This document shows positions 8,571 through 17,591 of a stretch of 64,000 nucleotides of DNA, in pieces; positions within the stretch are counted from its first letter, which is position 1, and each line of letters starts with the position of its first letter. The notes below the pieces were generated by a model, which saw only the letters and a program-made list of their open reading frames with translations, was not told the origin of the DNA and searched no databases. The stretch is from positions 496,001-560,000 of the forward strand of contig NZ_CP071633.1 in assembly GCF_017357385.1 (NCBI RefSeq), written 5' to 3'. Position numbers and translations under genes: made by a program. The stretch comes from Rhizobium sp. NZLR1. GTDB lineage: Bacteria > Pseudomonadota > Alphaproteobacteria > Rhizobiales > Rhizobiaceae.

Positions 8571-10049
8571 ATGCAGGACAAGGTCAATCAACTCCGGATG
8601 CTCGACATTGCACCTCGGTCGCTGTTTATCGGCGGCGCATGGCGACCGCCCGTCGGCGGTGCTGCGATGGATGTCATCTCGCCGATCGACGGAACCCGGT
8701 TGACGACGATCGCCGATGCCGGCTCCGACGATGTCGATCTCGCCGTCAAGGCAGCGCGGCGTGCCTTCGAAAAAGGCGGCTGGTCGAAGGCAGCACCTGC
8801 TGAGCGCAAGAAGGTGCTGCTGAAGATCGCCGAGCTGATCGAGAAGAATGCGCTCGAGCTCGCCGTTCTCGGCGTTCGCGACAACGGCACGGAAATCTCC
8901 ATGGCGCTGAAGGCCGAGCCCGGCAGTGCCGCCGGCACCTTCCGCTACTACGCCGAGGCGATCGACAAGGTCTATGGCGAGATCGCGCCGACGGCCGATA
9001 ATATTCTCGGCCTTATCCATCGCGAGCCCGTCGGCGTCGTTGCCGCCATCGTGCCGTGGAATTTCCCGATGATGATCGGCGCCTGGAAAATTGCACCGGC
9101 ACTGGCGGCCGGCAATTCCGTGGTGCTGAAACCGGCCGAGGGCGCGTCGCTGACGCTGCTGCGGCTCGCCGAACTTTGCGCAGAGGCGGGATTGCCGGAT
9201 GGCGTGCTCAACGTCGTCACCGGGCGCGGCGCCGTCAGCGGCGAAGCACTCGGGCTGCACATGGATATCGATGTGCTGGCCTTTACCGGTTCCGGCCCGG
9301 TCGGGCGCCGGCTGCTGAAATATTCGGCGCGCTCCAATCTGAAGCGCGTCTATCTCGAACTCGGGGGCAAATCTCCGAACATCGTCTTTGCCGATGCGCC
9401 GGATCTCGATCAGGCGGCCACGGTGTCGGCTTACGGCATCTTCCGCAATTCCGGCCAGGTCTGCGTCGCGGGCTCCCGCCTGCTTGTGGAAAAATCGATC
9501 CACGAGGAATTTTCGGAAAAGGTCGCCGGCATTGCCGCCTCCATGAGGGTCGGAGACCCGCTGCAGCTTTCAACCGAAGCGGGCGCGATCTCAAGCGAGA
9601 TCCAGTTGCAGAAAGACCTCGGCCATGTCGCCCAGGCCGTCTCGGAGGGCGCTCTGCTGCGCACCGGCGGCGCCCGCATCCTGGAGGAGACGGGCGGCTA
9701 TTACATGCGGCCGGCGGTCTTCGACGTGACGCCATCGATGGCGCTTGCCCGTGAGGAGGTCTTCGGGCCGATCCTGTCGGTCATTCCGTTCGAGACGGAG
9801 GCGGAAGCCCTGCAGATCGCCAACGCCACAGAATACGGCCTGGCCTCCGCCGTCTGGACGTCGAACCTGTCGCGCGCCCACCGGATGGTGCGCGGAATTC
9901 GCGCCGGCGTCGTGCATGTCAATACCTATGGCGGGTCAGACAACAGCGTTCCGCTCGGCGGCGTCAAGCAATCGGGCAATGGTCATGACAAATCGCTGCA
10001 TGCGCTGGACAAATATGTCGATCTGAAAACCGCGTGGATCCAGCTCTAA
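8571..10049 (+). CDS. NAD(P)+-dependent aldehyde dehydrogenase, PuuC-like
   Basis: A 492-residue ALDH-superfamily enzyme starting MQDKVNQLRMLD at the ATG at 8571, preceded by GAGG; an upstream TTG at 8463 abuts the permease stop and is less likely. It has the substrate-entry segment VVAAIVPWNFPMM, the glutamate in YLELGGKSPN, and the catalytic cysteine in NSGQVCVAG. The C-terminus KQSGNGHDKSLHALDKY closely resembles PuuC, the gamma-glutamyl-aminobutyraldehyde dehydrogenase. It would oxidise the aldehyde made by the aminotransferase or phospho-lyase to a carboxylic acid. A 4-hydroxyphenylacetaldehyde-type substrate feeding HpaBC is inferred from context only. Confidence 0.9.
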   Translation: MQDKVNQLRMLDIAPRSLFIGGAWRPPVGGAAMDVISPIDGTRLTTIADAGSDDVDLAVKAARRAFEKGGWSKAAPAERKKVLLKIAELIEKNALELAVLGVRDNGTEISMALKAEPGSAAGTFRYYAEAIDKVYGEIAPTADNILGLIHREPVGVVAAIVPWNFPMMIGAWKIAPALAAGNSVVLKPAEGASLTLLRLAELCAEAGLPDGVLNVVTGRGAVSGEALGLHMDIDVLAFTGSGPVGRRLLKYSARSNLKRVYLELGGKSPNIVFADAPDLDQAATVSAYGIFRNSGQVCVAGSRLLVEKSIHEEFSEKVAGIAASMRVGDPLQLSTEAGAISSEIQLQKDLGHVAQAVSEGALLRTGGARILEETGGYYMRPAVFDVTPSMALAREEVFGPILSVIPFETEAEALQIANATEYGLASAVWTSNLSRAHRMVRGIRAGVVHVNTYGGSDNSVPLGGVKQSGNGHDKSLHALDKYVDLKTAWIQL

Positions 10050-10084
10050 AACAGGAATTTCGGCCAGCAGTCAGCACCGAAATC

Positions 10085-10708
10085 ACCGTGACGCCCGTGA
10101 TGCAGAAGCTCATCGAAGAGCCGGACGATTCCGCCTTGTCGCATATGCTGCATGACGGCATGCCCGAGGACCAGACTCGCACCATAGAATTCGTGCTGCC
10201 GACACTCAAAATCGTGCAGCTTGGCGGCATGCAGGAGCCTGGCCAGGGAGCGGGTTCGATCATGGCAGGCCTTTTGCAGAACCCGGATCAGTTCGCGGAA
10301 GTGAAGGGCGATCTCGATGCGCTTCTTCCGCGCTCCGTCGACGAAGCCTTGCGCTGGATCACGCCGATCGCTACGCAGACGCGACAGACGACACAGGCCG
10401 TCGAAATCGGTGGCGTGACGATCCCGCCAATCAACCGGTCGCCGCCGTGCTCGCCTCGGCCTCGTATTGCGAGAGCGGTTCACGGATCCGAGACGCTTCG
10501 ACATTCACCGTACGAGGGAAGTCACGCGGCCTTCGGCTTCGGCCATCACTTTTGTGCAGGGCGCTGGTTTGCCCGGCAGCAGATCAATTCGGCGTCCACC
10601 TATCTGATCGACAAACCGCCGGAGATCGCGCTCCGTGATGACGGCCCGGTGCAGATTCGCGGCTGGGAATTCAGCGCTCCCTCGACATCGAACGTCACGC
10701 TGCGATAG
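10085..10708 (+). pseudogene. Cytochrome P450 remnant (5'-truncated and frameshifted)
   Basis: The C-terminal half of a P450 is recognisable: LGGMQEPGQG in the I-helix position, SVDEALRWITPIATQTRQ for the K-helix ExxR region, and FGFGHHFCAG as the haem-cysteine loop. Between about 10435 and 10525 the homology moves through different frames: VAAVLASASYCE in one, RFTDPRRFDIHR in another, then the haem loop in the original frame. At least two indels have occurred. The N-terminal half, including helices A-H, is absent. The EPG motif in place of the usual acid-alcohol pair recalls the GcoA-type aromatic O-demethylases. It follows the aldehyde dehydrogenase gene directly and is not functional. Confidence 0.8.
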
Positions 10709-10746
10709 GTGGTACAGCGCAGGAGTTTTTTCAGGCGCTGTACCAC
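10709..10746. terminator. Stem-loop between convergent P450 remnant and hpaC
   Basis: A perfect 12-base stem, GTGGTACAGCGC at 10709-10720 with GCGCTGTACCAC at 10735-10746, flanks a 14-base loop that contains a T-run. It lies directly after the P450 stop and before the end of the leftward hpaC gene, where a bidirectional terminator would be expected. There is no strong terminal T-tract, so a repeat element is possible. Confidence 0.45.
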
Positions 10747-10773
10747 TTTGACGCCAGGCATCGGCCCGATGCA

Positions 10774-11286
10774 CTAGCCACCGAAACTGCCCACCTGCGT
10801 CGGCACGTTGATATAGTTGCGGTCGAAGTAAAGCAGTGCATTGCCATCCGCCCGCGAGCGAATGCCAATGACCTGGCCGATGAAGATATGGTGCGTGCCG
10901 ACCAGGCGCGCCTCGGCGAGCCGGCAGTCGAAGGAGACCATGGCGCCGGCCAGTGCCTGGGTTCCCGATGGCATATCGACCCATTCCGCCGCGGCATACC
11001 GGGCCGCCATATCCGCTTGGCGGCCGGCGAAATAGCCGGCCAGCTCCTGGTGATCATCTGCGAGTACGTTGACGCAAAAGCGGTGGTTTTCGAGAAAGAC
11101 GCCGCATTGGGCTGAGCGGCCGTTCATGCAAACGAGCAGTGTCGGCGGTTCGTCGGTGACGCTGCACATGGCGGTGGCGGTGAATCCGCCGCGCCCGGCG
11201 GGTCCGTTGGTGGTGATGACGTTGACCGGGGCGCAGACCCTGGCCATCGCATTGCGGAACTCGGTTTTCGAGACTTGCTCCTCCAT
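10774..11286 (-). CDS. hpaC: Flavin reductase component of 4-hydroxyphenylacetate 3-monooxygenase
   Basis: A 170-residue flavin-reductase-domain protein starting MEEQVSKTEFRNAM at 11286. It shows the FMN/FAD-binding pattern of the HpaC family: NVITTNGPAGRGGFTATAMCSVTDEPP near residues 20-50 (seen as consecutive short motifs), HRFCVNVLADDHQELA, and the C-terminal HHIFIGQV. It would reduce flavin with NAD(P)H and pass it to HpaB as a diffusible substrate. It starts 10 bases after the hpaB stop, the usual hpaBC arrangement, and nothing in the same direction follows it, so hpaBC looks like a two-gene unit. Confidence 0.9.
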   Translation of the reverse strand: MEEQVSKTEFRNAMARVCAPVNVITTNGPAGRGGFTATAMCSVTDEPPTLLVCMNGRSAQCGVFLENHRFCVNVLADDHQELAGYFAGRQADMAARYAAAEWVDMPSGTQALAGAMVSFDCRLAEARLVGTHHIFIGQVIGIRSRADGNALLYFDRNYINVPTQVGSFGG

Positions 11287-11296
11287 GGTCGTCGCC

Positions 11297-12859
11297 TCAT
11301 TCGGCCGCGTTACGCACGGGAGACGCTGCATCGAGCGGCGGCAGCCAGGTGTCACTGGTCCAGCCATTTTCGTCGTAGTCGCTCATGCATTGGTCGACGA
11401 GCGCTTCCATCTCCTTCAGCCGTCCGCCGCGCTCGGCGCCCTTCAGCACCTGCAGCCGGACTTCCTCAGGCGCGCCGGCATAGTTGAGTTCGTAGAGCGC
11501 GTGACGCCCGCCGAATTCGGTGCCGGTCGCATCCCAAAGCAGTTTCATGATCTTGATGCGCTCGATATGGCCCATGTCGTTGGAGCCGCGCACATATTGG
11601 GCGAGATAGCGGTCGATCTCGGGATTGCCGAAATCCTTGGTGGAGGAGGGGAGATAGATCAGCCCCGAGGCTACGACTTTGCGCACCGTCTCGATGACGC
11701 GCGGATAGGCCTCCGACATGAAGGTGCGGTAGGAAAGCGCCGCTTCCATGTTGGGCAGCACGGCGCCGTTCGCCCATGGTTGCGGATTGTGGGCCATGGC
11801 GTTGGAAAAGGACCAGAACATGTGGCGCAGCGCAATGACCTCGCCGAGCGCCGCCTGATTGCCGCGGAAGGCATCACCGCCGGTGGCCCGCAGTGCCTTT
11901 GCAAGCAGCCCCGCCATAAAGTCAAGCTTGACGGCAAAGCGCGTGCAGCCTTGGAAGCAATAGCCGTGCATGAAGCCGGAGGCCGGATGGAAGGACAGGA
12001 TCTTGGCCGCATCGCGCAGGACCAGCACGTCCTCCCAGGGGACGAAGACGTTGTCGAGCACCAGGATTGCATCGTTCTCGTCAAAGCGGGAGGACAAGGG
12101 ATAGTCGAAGGGCTGGCCGATCGTGTTGGCGGTCTGCTCGTAGGAGACGCGGCAGAACATCTTGATCCCGGGCGCATTCATCGGAACGATGAACATGACC
12201 GAGAGCGAGGGGTCTTCCGTCACCGTCGCCGAGCTTTGGGCGAGAAAGTTGTAATGCGTCAGCGCCGAGGACGTGGCGACCACCTTGGCGCCGGACACGT
12301 AGATGCCGGCATCGGTTTCCTTGGTGATGTGGACGAAGACATCCTTGACGGCATCGGCCTGCTTGTGCCGGTCGATCGGCGGATTGACGATCGCGTGGTT
12401 CATGAACAGCGCTGCTTCCTGCGCGCGTTTGTGCCAGGCGAGTGCATTGTCCTTGAACGGCCCATACCAGTCGGCATTGGCACCGAGCGTGTTCATCAGC
12501 GCCGCCTTGTAATCGGCGGTGCGGCCCATCCAGCCATAGGACATGCGAGCCCAATCGGCGATGGCGCCCTGCTGGGCGACGAGCTCAGCTGAAGATTTCG
12601 CCACCCGGAAATATTTGTGGGTATAGCCGCCATTGCCGGTATCGGTCGGCGATGTCAGCCGGTCTTTGGTCTTTTCGTTATGCAGCGCATCATACATCCG
12701 CGCGATCGAACGCGCGGAATTACGCATCGACGGATGGCTGGTGACGTCGGCGATGCGCTCGCCGTTGATATAGACCTCGCGACCGTCGCGCAGGCTGGCG
12801 AGATATTCGGCGCCGGTAAACGGACGGGTCTTGTCGCCGCGGTGGTCTTCAGCTCGCAT
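11297..12859 (-). CDS. hpaB: 4-hydroxyphenylacetate 3-monooxygenase, oxygenase component
   Basis: A 520-residue protein, the same length as E. coli HpaB as I recall it. It starts MRAEDHRGDKTRPFTGAEYL and contains TDTGNGGYTHKYFRVAKS, LSYGWMGRT, NHAIVNPPIDRH, ETDAGIYVSGAKVVA, DYPLSSRFDENDAI and SGLIYLPSS, all diagnostic of the FADH2-using HpaB family. It hydroxylates 4-hydroxyphenylacetate to homoprotocatechuate in the cytoplasm using reduced FAD from HpaC. The start at 12859 follows an AGG-rich ribosome binding site; a longer frame to 12964 would overlap the divergent regulator. Its promoter must lie in the 95-base gap shared with hpaA. Confidence 0.95.
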   Translation of the reverse strand: MRAEDHRGDKTRPFTGAEYLASLRDGREVYINGERIADVTSHPSMRNSARSIARMYDALHNEKTKDRLTSPTDTGNGGYTHKYFRVAKSSAELVAQQGAIADWARMSYGWMGRTADYKAALMNTLGANADWYGPFKDNALAWHKRAQEAALFMNHAIVNPPIDRHKQADAVKDVFVHITKETDAGIYVSGAKVVATSSALTHYNFLAQSSATVTEDPSLSVMFIVPMNAPGIKMFCRVSYEQTANTIGQPFDYPLSSRFDENDAILVLDNVFVPWEDVLVLRDAAKILSFHPASGFMHGYCFQGCTRFAVKLDFMAGLLAKALRATGGDAFRGNQAALGEVIALRHMFWSFSNAMAHNPQPWANGAVLPNMEAALSYRTFMSEAYPRVIETVRKVVASGLIYLPSSTKDFGNPEIDRYLAQYVRGSNDMGHIERIKIMKLLWDATGTEFGGRHALYELNYAGAPEEVRLQVLKGAERGGRLKEMEALVDQCMSDYDENGWTSDTWLPPLDAASPVRNAAE

Positions 12860-12954
12860 CTCAGGTTCCTCCCTTGGAATATTGTCAGAAGCTAAAACGG
12901 GAGCCGCGGATAGACCATGGACAAAGAAGGGAATTCGCTGGTACTTTTTCCGGC

Positions 12955-13842
12955 ATGGCGACACGAAGCGACGTTCCGATTTTTTTCGTCTATGGCGAGC
13001 CGAGCCGCTCGCTCGATGTGGGATTCCTGCATGTCGAAACAGTGATGGAGCGAAAAACCCTGCATTTCGGACATGTTTCGCCGCACAAACATCCGCTGAT
13101 GGGGCAGATCACTTACTGGTTTCAAGGTGGCGGAGCCTATCGGATCGAAGAGGAGACTTGGAATTTTTCCGCTCCCGCCGTGAGCTTCGTGCCGAGCAAC
13201 GTGGTGCATGGTTTCGATGTCGACGAACAGTCCGACGCGATTGTCGTGTCGATCTCGGACGACATGCTGAAGGCGATCGTGCCGCAGGTCGCGCTCAATC
13301 TCGACGTGCCGACCTTCCTGGCCGGCCAGCCGTCGGACCCGGTATGGTCGAAGCTCGGCACACTCCTCGATATGATTGCCGAAGATTATCGTGATCGCGG
13401 TACGGAAGACGAGAAGGTGCTGTGTGGTCTGATCGGCGTCGTGCTGTCACTGATGGGCCGCATCGGCGGTCGCGTGGCATTGCCGTCCACCTCGACGACG
13501 GTCTCACTCGGTCTTGCGCTACGCCGTGTCATCGACCTTCACTACAAGGAGGATTGGCCTGTCAGGGCCTACGTGAATGAGCTTGCGACCACGCCACATC
13601 TGCTCGACAAGGCGGCCCGCGAAGTCTTCGGATTGTCCGTCAAGGAGTTGCTGCTGGAACGGCGGCTGCTGGAGGCGAAGCGTCTTCTGATGTTCACCGT
13701 CCGATCGGTGGAAGACATTGGGCGCGAAATCGGTGTCGAGGATCCGGCCTATTTCACTCGCTTCTTCCGCAAGCGTACCGGCGAGGCGCCCGCTGCCTGG
13801 CGCAGGCGCCATCTGCAGGAGACGGCCTCGTCGACGACCTGA
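12955..13842 (+). CDS. hpaA: AraC family regulator, HpaA-like activator
   Basis: A 295-residue AraC/XylS-type protein. The N-terminal cupin sensor covers roughly residues 20-120 (GHVSPHKHPLMGQITYW with the paired histidines, then FVPSNVVHGFDVD). The C-terminal double helix-turn-helix covers about 195-285, including SVKELLLERRLLEAKRLL and FTRFFRKRTGEAPAAWRR. It is transcribed divergently from hpaBC, the position of hpaA in enteric hpa clusters, where the protein activates hpaBC with 4-hydroxyphenylacetate. I took the ATG at 12955 as start; in-frame alternatives upstream are only non-ATG codons inside the hpaB promoter gap. Confidence 0.88.
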   Translation: MATRSDVPIFFVYGEPSRSLDVGFLHVETVMERKTLHFGHVSPHKHPLMGQITYWFQGGGAYRIEEETWNFSAPAVSFVPSNVVHGFDVDEQSDAIVVSISDDMLKAIVPQVALNLDVPTFLAGQPSDPVWSKLGTLLDMIAEDYRDRGTEDEKVLCGLIGVVLSLMGRIGGRVALPSTSTTVSLGLALRRVIDLHYKEDWPVRAYVNELATTPHLLDKAAREVFGLSVKELLLERRLLEAKRLLMFTVRSVEDIGREIGVEDPAYFTRFFRKRTGEAPAAWRRRHLQETASSTT

Positions 13843-13856
13843 ACATGAAGCGCGAA

Positions 13857-14618
13857 CTATTGCCGCGTTACCGGCTCAGGTCGTTCGGTTGATTTCCATC
13901 CGGAACTGAGCCGGTTCAGTTTCGGGGTGGAATTCTTTGCCCGATCGACCGTTGCGACCCTGATCTTCCTTCTCATAACTTGACCAATGAGCGCCGCCAC
14001 ATCGTTGCGGTTCATGCTATCAGGCGCACACAGCTCGAAAAGTTCCATAGGCCAGGCGATCTTCGGTGAGCGCGATGGCGGCAACCTCCGCGACGTCCCG
14101 GTAATCCACGCGGCTGAAACGGGTCTCGGCTGACCACGGCTCAGCCAGGCAACTGGTCTCGACGATCCGTTCCCATGAAGGGGCGCGTAGTTCTGAAACT
14201 ACACGCATGGGAAGTATCGTGTAATCGAGATCCGAGTTGATCAGTTCGTTCTCGACCGGCGTCTTAGCCGCATGGTTGGGCAGGCTAAGGATCGGGTGGA
14301 TCACCGACGAGAACACGAACTTGCGCACGCCAGCGCGCTGAGCCGCCGCGATCATGTTTAGTCCAAATTGGACTTCATTCGGCTCGAACACAGGGCCGAT
14401 GTAGAAGACACCGCTCACGCCTTGCAAAGCCGCATCAAGGCTTTTTGGGTTAGAGAGATCCCTGCGGCCACCTCATGAGCGCCGCGATCTTTTGCGGTTT
14501 GAACCTGCTCCGGTTTGCGAACCAGGCCGCGAACCAGTGCACCGCGATCGACGAGCGCGGGGATCACGAGCCCCGCCAGGTCGCCGGCCGCTCCGACTGC
14601 CAGAATAGTCACACTCAT
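13857..14618 (-). pseudogene. NmrA/SDR-a type NAD(P)-binding protein, frameshifted
   Basis: An ATG at 14618 after a GAGGTGATG site opens MSVTILAVGAAGDLAGLVIPAL, a Rossmann start of the NmrA/atypical SDR type. The frame breaks near 14455-14460: the continuation DLSNPKSLDAALQGVSGVFYIGP is in another frame. The body NEVQFGLNMIAAAQRAGVRKFV then runs to about 14040, where a second shift moves to ELCAPDSMNRNDVAALIG. Two frameshifts make a functional product unlikely unless they are sequence errors. It lies in the IS-rich segment after hpaA and has no visible functional link to its neighbours. Confidence 0.75.
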
Positions 14619-14725
14619 CACCTCCCCGACGTGCGCGTGCTGCCTTCTATCCGAATGCGATATCGACCCGAAAGGCATGTGCACTCGGCATTGCCGCGAT
14701 TGATCGCGACAATCCGCATCATGTA

Positions 14726-15484
14726 TCAGGAGCGGCTGTTCATGCGCTCGAACATGGCTTCACCCAATTTGCGCGTCTGAACAGAAACCCCGACAAGAAC
14801 CTCGTCATTGCCAGCCTCCAGTTGGGCCAGCGCTTCGGTTGCGAACGCTTCGGGAGTGACCATCATATTGTTAGCCGTCCCCTCGCTGCGCTTGTCGCCG
14901 CCAAGACCGGTATCGACGATCGGTGGGGCGACTTCCACCACACGTATCCCCGTCGCCTTCAACTGGTGGCGCAGGCTGAGCGTGAAAGAGTGGATCCCTG
15001 CCTTGGTGGCACAATAGACGGGGACATCAGCCATCGGCGAAAAAGCGAGACCGGAACTTACGTTGACGATCAACGCGTGGCTTTTTTCCTTTAGCATTGG
15101 CAGGAGTTCGGCGATCAGGTGGATCGGTGCCGTAAGATTGGTGGCCACTTCCTGGTCGAGTGTCTGCATACCGGGATCGGAGGTGAAGTCGCGGTGGTTC
15201 TGAACACCGGCGTTGTTGATGACTGCGTTGAGATCGCGATGTTCCGCCTTCAGCCATTCGACCATCGAACGGCGGCTCCCGGCATCGGCAACGTCGCAAA
15301 CCCGCGTGACCAGCGCCGGCAAGTCCGCCTGTGCCTTGGCCAGCGCATCGCCACTTCGCCCGCAGATGATGAGTTTGTTGCCCCTCTCGGCAAGGCCCCG
15401 CGCAAGCGCCAGACCGATGCCGGTCGCGCCACCGGTGATAAGAATTGTGTTTCCTGTAATAGTCAAAGTCGTGCGTCCTTCCAT
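14726..15484 (-). CDS. Short-chain dehydrogenase/reductase (DltE-like)
   Basis: A 252-residue classical SDR. The cofactor motif is ILITGGATGIGLALA (TGxxxGIG) near residues 13-27, then NNAGVQN, the catalytic serine in IVNVSSGLAF, and the YxxxK in PVYCATKAGIHSF. The C-terminal part with VEVAPPIVDTGL and FATEALAQLEAGNDEVLVG matches the DltE-type SDR group common in Proteobacteria. It starts MEGRTTLTITGN at 15484. About 280 bases separate the start from the IS6 element, enough for its own promoter. Substrate unknown. Confidence 0.88.
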   Translation of the reverse strand: MEGRTTLTITGNTILITGGATGIGLALARGLAERGNKLIICGRSGDALAKAQADLPALVTRVCDVADAGSRRSMVEWLKAEHRDLNAVINNAGVQNHRDFTSDPGMQTLDQEVATNLTAPIHLIAELLPMLKEKSHALIVNVSSGLAFSPMADVPVYCATKAGIHSFTLSLRHQLKATGIRVVEVAPPIVDTGLGGDKRSEGTANNMMVTPEAFATEALAQLEAGNDEVLVGVSVQTRKLGEAMFERMNSRS

Positions 15485-15764
15485 CGAGTTTGAAAGGTGA
15501 GCCGACAATGACCTCAGGGTTATCAGCGGACACACCTCGACGACCGACCAGCCGGTCCAGGTGTCGCGGATACCCAAATGGGAGGAGTTGCCGTCCAAGG
15601 GGACGGCGACCGGGCTACCATCCGGCCAGCACTCTTTCGACAGCGATTTCCTAGCAAAGTCGGAGACAAAAGGCAATCCGTGGGCGCAGCTAAGGTCAAT
15701 GCGGGGTAGACTGCAGTTCCGCCTTGCGACTTCCGATTAGATCTCGGCAAAGAGTGGAAATAGC

Positions 15765-16595
15765 GGTTCTGTCGCAAATTTCTCAGCACATTTGCCGCCA
15801 GGTTGGTGATGCCATAGATCTGGGTTGAAGATGAGCAGGCAGGTTGAGTTCCAGATCATGGTCGATTTCAAAGGCAGCCATTACCCGAAAGAGGTTATTC
15901 TATACGCGGTGTTTTTCTACGTCCGATATGCAGTCTCCTATCGTGATCTGGAAGAGATCATGGCCGAGCGCGGCGTTACCGTTGACCACGCGACGCTGAA
16001 CAGATGGGTGGTGAAGTATTCGCCGCTTCTCGCCTGCCGGGCTCGTCGCCGGAAATCCGCAACCAGCAGCTCCTGGCGGATGGACGAGACCTATATTCAG
16101 GTCAAAGGCAAGTGGACCTATTTCTATCGGGCTGTCGATAAATTCGGCAGAACCCTTGATTTCATGCTGTCTGAGCATCGCGATGAGGCTGCGGCCAGCG
16201 CTTTCTTCGCCCGCACGATCAAGAACAATGGCTGGCCTGAAAAGGTCGTCATCGATAAGAGCGGTGCCAACCTGGCAGGATTGCAAAACATCAACTGGCT
16301 ACTGCTGTTGCAGGGATGGTTCTGGCTGATCGAGATCCTGCAGGTCAAATACCTCAACAACATGATTGAGCAGGACCACCGGTTCATCAAGAAGCTGACC
16401 GGCCCGATGAAAGGCTTCAAATCCTTTCAGTCTGCGTCAGCGAAACTGGATGGTATCGAAGTGGCGCACATGATCCGCAAGGGCCAATTTTCACCCAGTG
16501 GCCAATCGCCATTTCAGCAATTCGCTTCACTCGCTGCGTAGGTGTGTCCAGCGTCAGCTGGTTCTGCGACCTTGCTAAAAATTTGCGACAGAACC
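15765..16595. mobile_element. Complete IS6 family insertion sequence
   Basis: Terminal inverted repeats of 17 bases match perfectly: GGTTCTGTCGCAAATTT at 15765-15781 and its complement at 16579-16595. The total length is 831 bases with a single transposase gene, the standard IS6/IS26 layout. The 8-base flanks (gaaatagc left, ggccaccg right) do not match, so there is no target duplication. That is expected if the copy arose through cointegrate resolution or an IS-mediated deletion, and it interrupts the ISAs1 transposase on its right. Confidence 0.92.
15831..16541 (+). CDS. IS6 family transposase
   Basis: A 236-residue DDE transposase. The N-terminal helix-turn-helix is within GVTVDHATLNRWVVKYSP. 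Catalytic residues are the Asp in WRMDETYIQVKGKW, the Asp in KVVIDKSGANL and the Glu in NNMIEQDHRFIKK. The protein is full length and in a single frame, so the element may be active. The ATG at 15831 is preferred over the TTG at 15825. Confidence 0.93.
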   Translation: MSRQVEFQIMVDFKGSHYPKEVILYAVFFYVRYAVSYRDLEEIMAERGVTVDHATLNRWVVKYSPLLACRARRRKSATSSSWRMDETYIQVKGKWTYFYRAVDKFGRTLDFMLSEHRDEAAASAFFARTIKNNGWPEKVVIDKSGANLAGLQNINWLLLLQGWFWLIEILQVKYLNNMIEQDHRFIKKLTGPMKGFKSFQSASAKLDGIEVAHMIRKGQFSPSGQSPFQQFASLAA

Positions 16596-17399
16596 GGCCA
16601 CCGATGATCCTTTTGAAGCCACTCGACGTCGTGGATGACGGTGATGTCCCTCGTTTCGATGCTTCCGTGATCGCCATCGACCGTGCGATGGCGGCTGACG
16701 GTCGTGTCTTGGAAAGACTTGGATTTTTGTTCTGTGGCAAAGAGTTCGACATCATCGCGCAGGGTACCCTGATTGCCTTTGAGGGCGAAAATGTAGTCGG
16801 CCTTCTGGTCCACGACCTTCTGGGCGATGGCCCGTTGGCAGCCCATGGCGTCGATGGTCACGACGGCGCCCTCAATGGCCAGCATGTCCAGCAGCTTGGG
16901 GATGGCGACGATCTCGTTGGGCCTTGTCCGCCACCTTGACCTGACCCATCACCAGACGCTGGCGGGCGGCAAAGGCCGACACCATGTGGATGGCGTCCTT
17001 GTCTACCCCCTTCGAGCGGCGAACGGTCTTGCCATCGATGGCGACGACGCCTTCCGGAACGCCAATCAGAGAGGCGACCCAAGCCACGAAACAGCGTTGA
17101 AAATGCTCGGCATCCAGGGTGGCGAGGATATCGCCCAGATGATCATGGGCCGGCGTGCCCTCGCGAAACGGGCGGAACCGGCGCAACAGTGCGAGCTTCT
17201 TGTCGCCGAAGCGGGCGATATCGGTGATGGTTTCCGCCCCGGCGATCACCGCCAACAGACACAGCAGCAACACTTCCGCGAGCGGGTATTTCACCTTCGC
17301 GATTTGCCGGCCATCATGCAGGTCATCGAAATAGCTCAGAAAAACAACCGTCTCGGCGACTGCATCGAGATCGCAAGCCACATCGTCCATCGACTTCAT
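16596..17399 (-). pseudogene. ISAs1 family transposase, frameshifted and 3'-truncated by IS6
   Basis: From an ATG at 17399 the frame encodes the N-terminal domain (LSYFDDLHDGRQIAKVKYPL, then GVVAIDGKTVRRS with the first catalytic Asp). Near 16917-16924 one base is gained or lost, and homology continues in the next frame as VTIDAMGCQRAIAQ and ADYIFALKGNQGTL. The coding region stops abruptly at the IS6 terminal repeat at 16595, so the C-terminal DDE portion is missing. This matches the ISAs1/H-repeat transposase family and is non-functional. Confidence 0.85.
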
Positions 17400-17591
17400 C
17401 CTCCCACCAATTAGAGGATGCCGACAGATTCAGCTTTTCAGCCCATTGTCACCTGTTAATTCACCCGATTGCCCTGTCTGCATGCCCCAAGGCAGTTGGC
17501 TAGAATAGGAAATTGTTTTAAAAGACTGCAACGGCGCCGCCTGCGAAAGTGGGATCGTTCGCTGACGTTCGAGGTGCGGAGCAGGGCGTAT

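Noticed and set aside
10034..10084. Start of a long frame overlapping the aldehyde dehydrogenase end as a P450 start
   Set aside because: P450 similarity begins only after about 10085; the preceding codons read through the dehydrogenase gene in another frame.
11069..12592. 507-codon plus-strand frame opposite hpaB
   Set aside because: Antisense to a clearly identified HpaB; no family resemblance.
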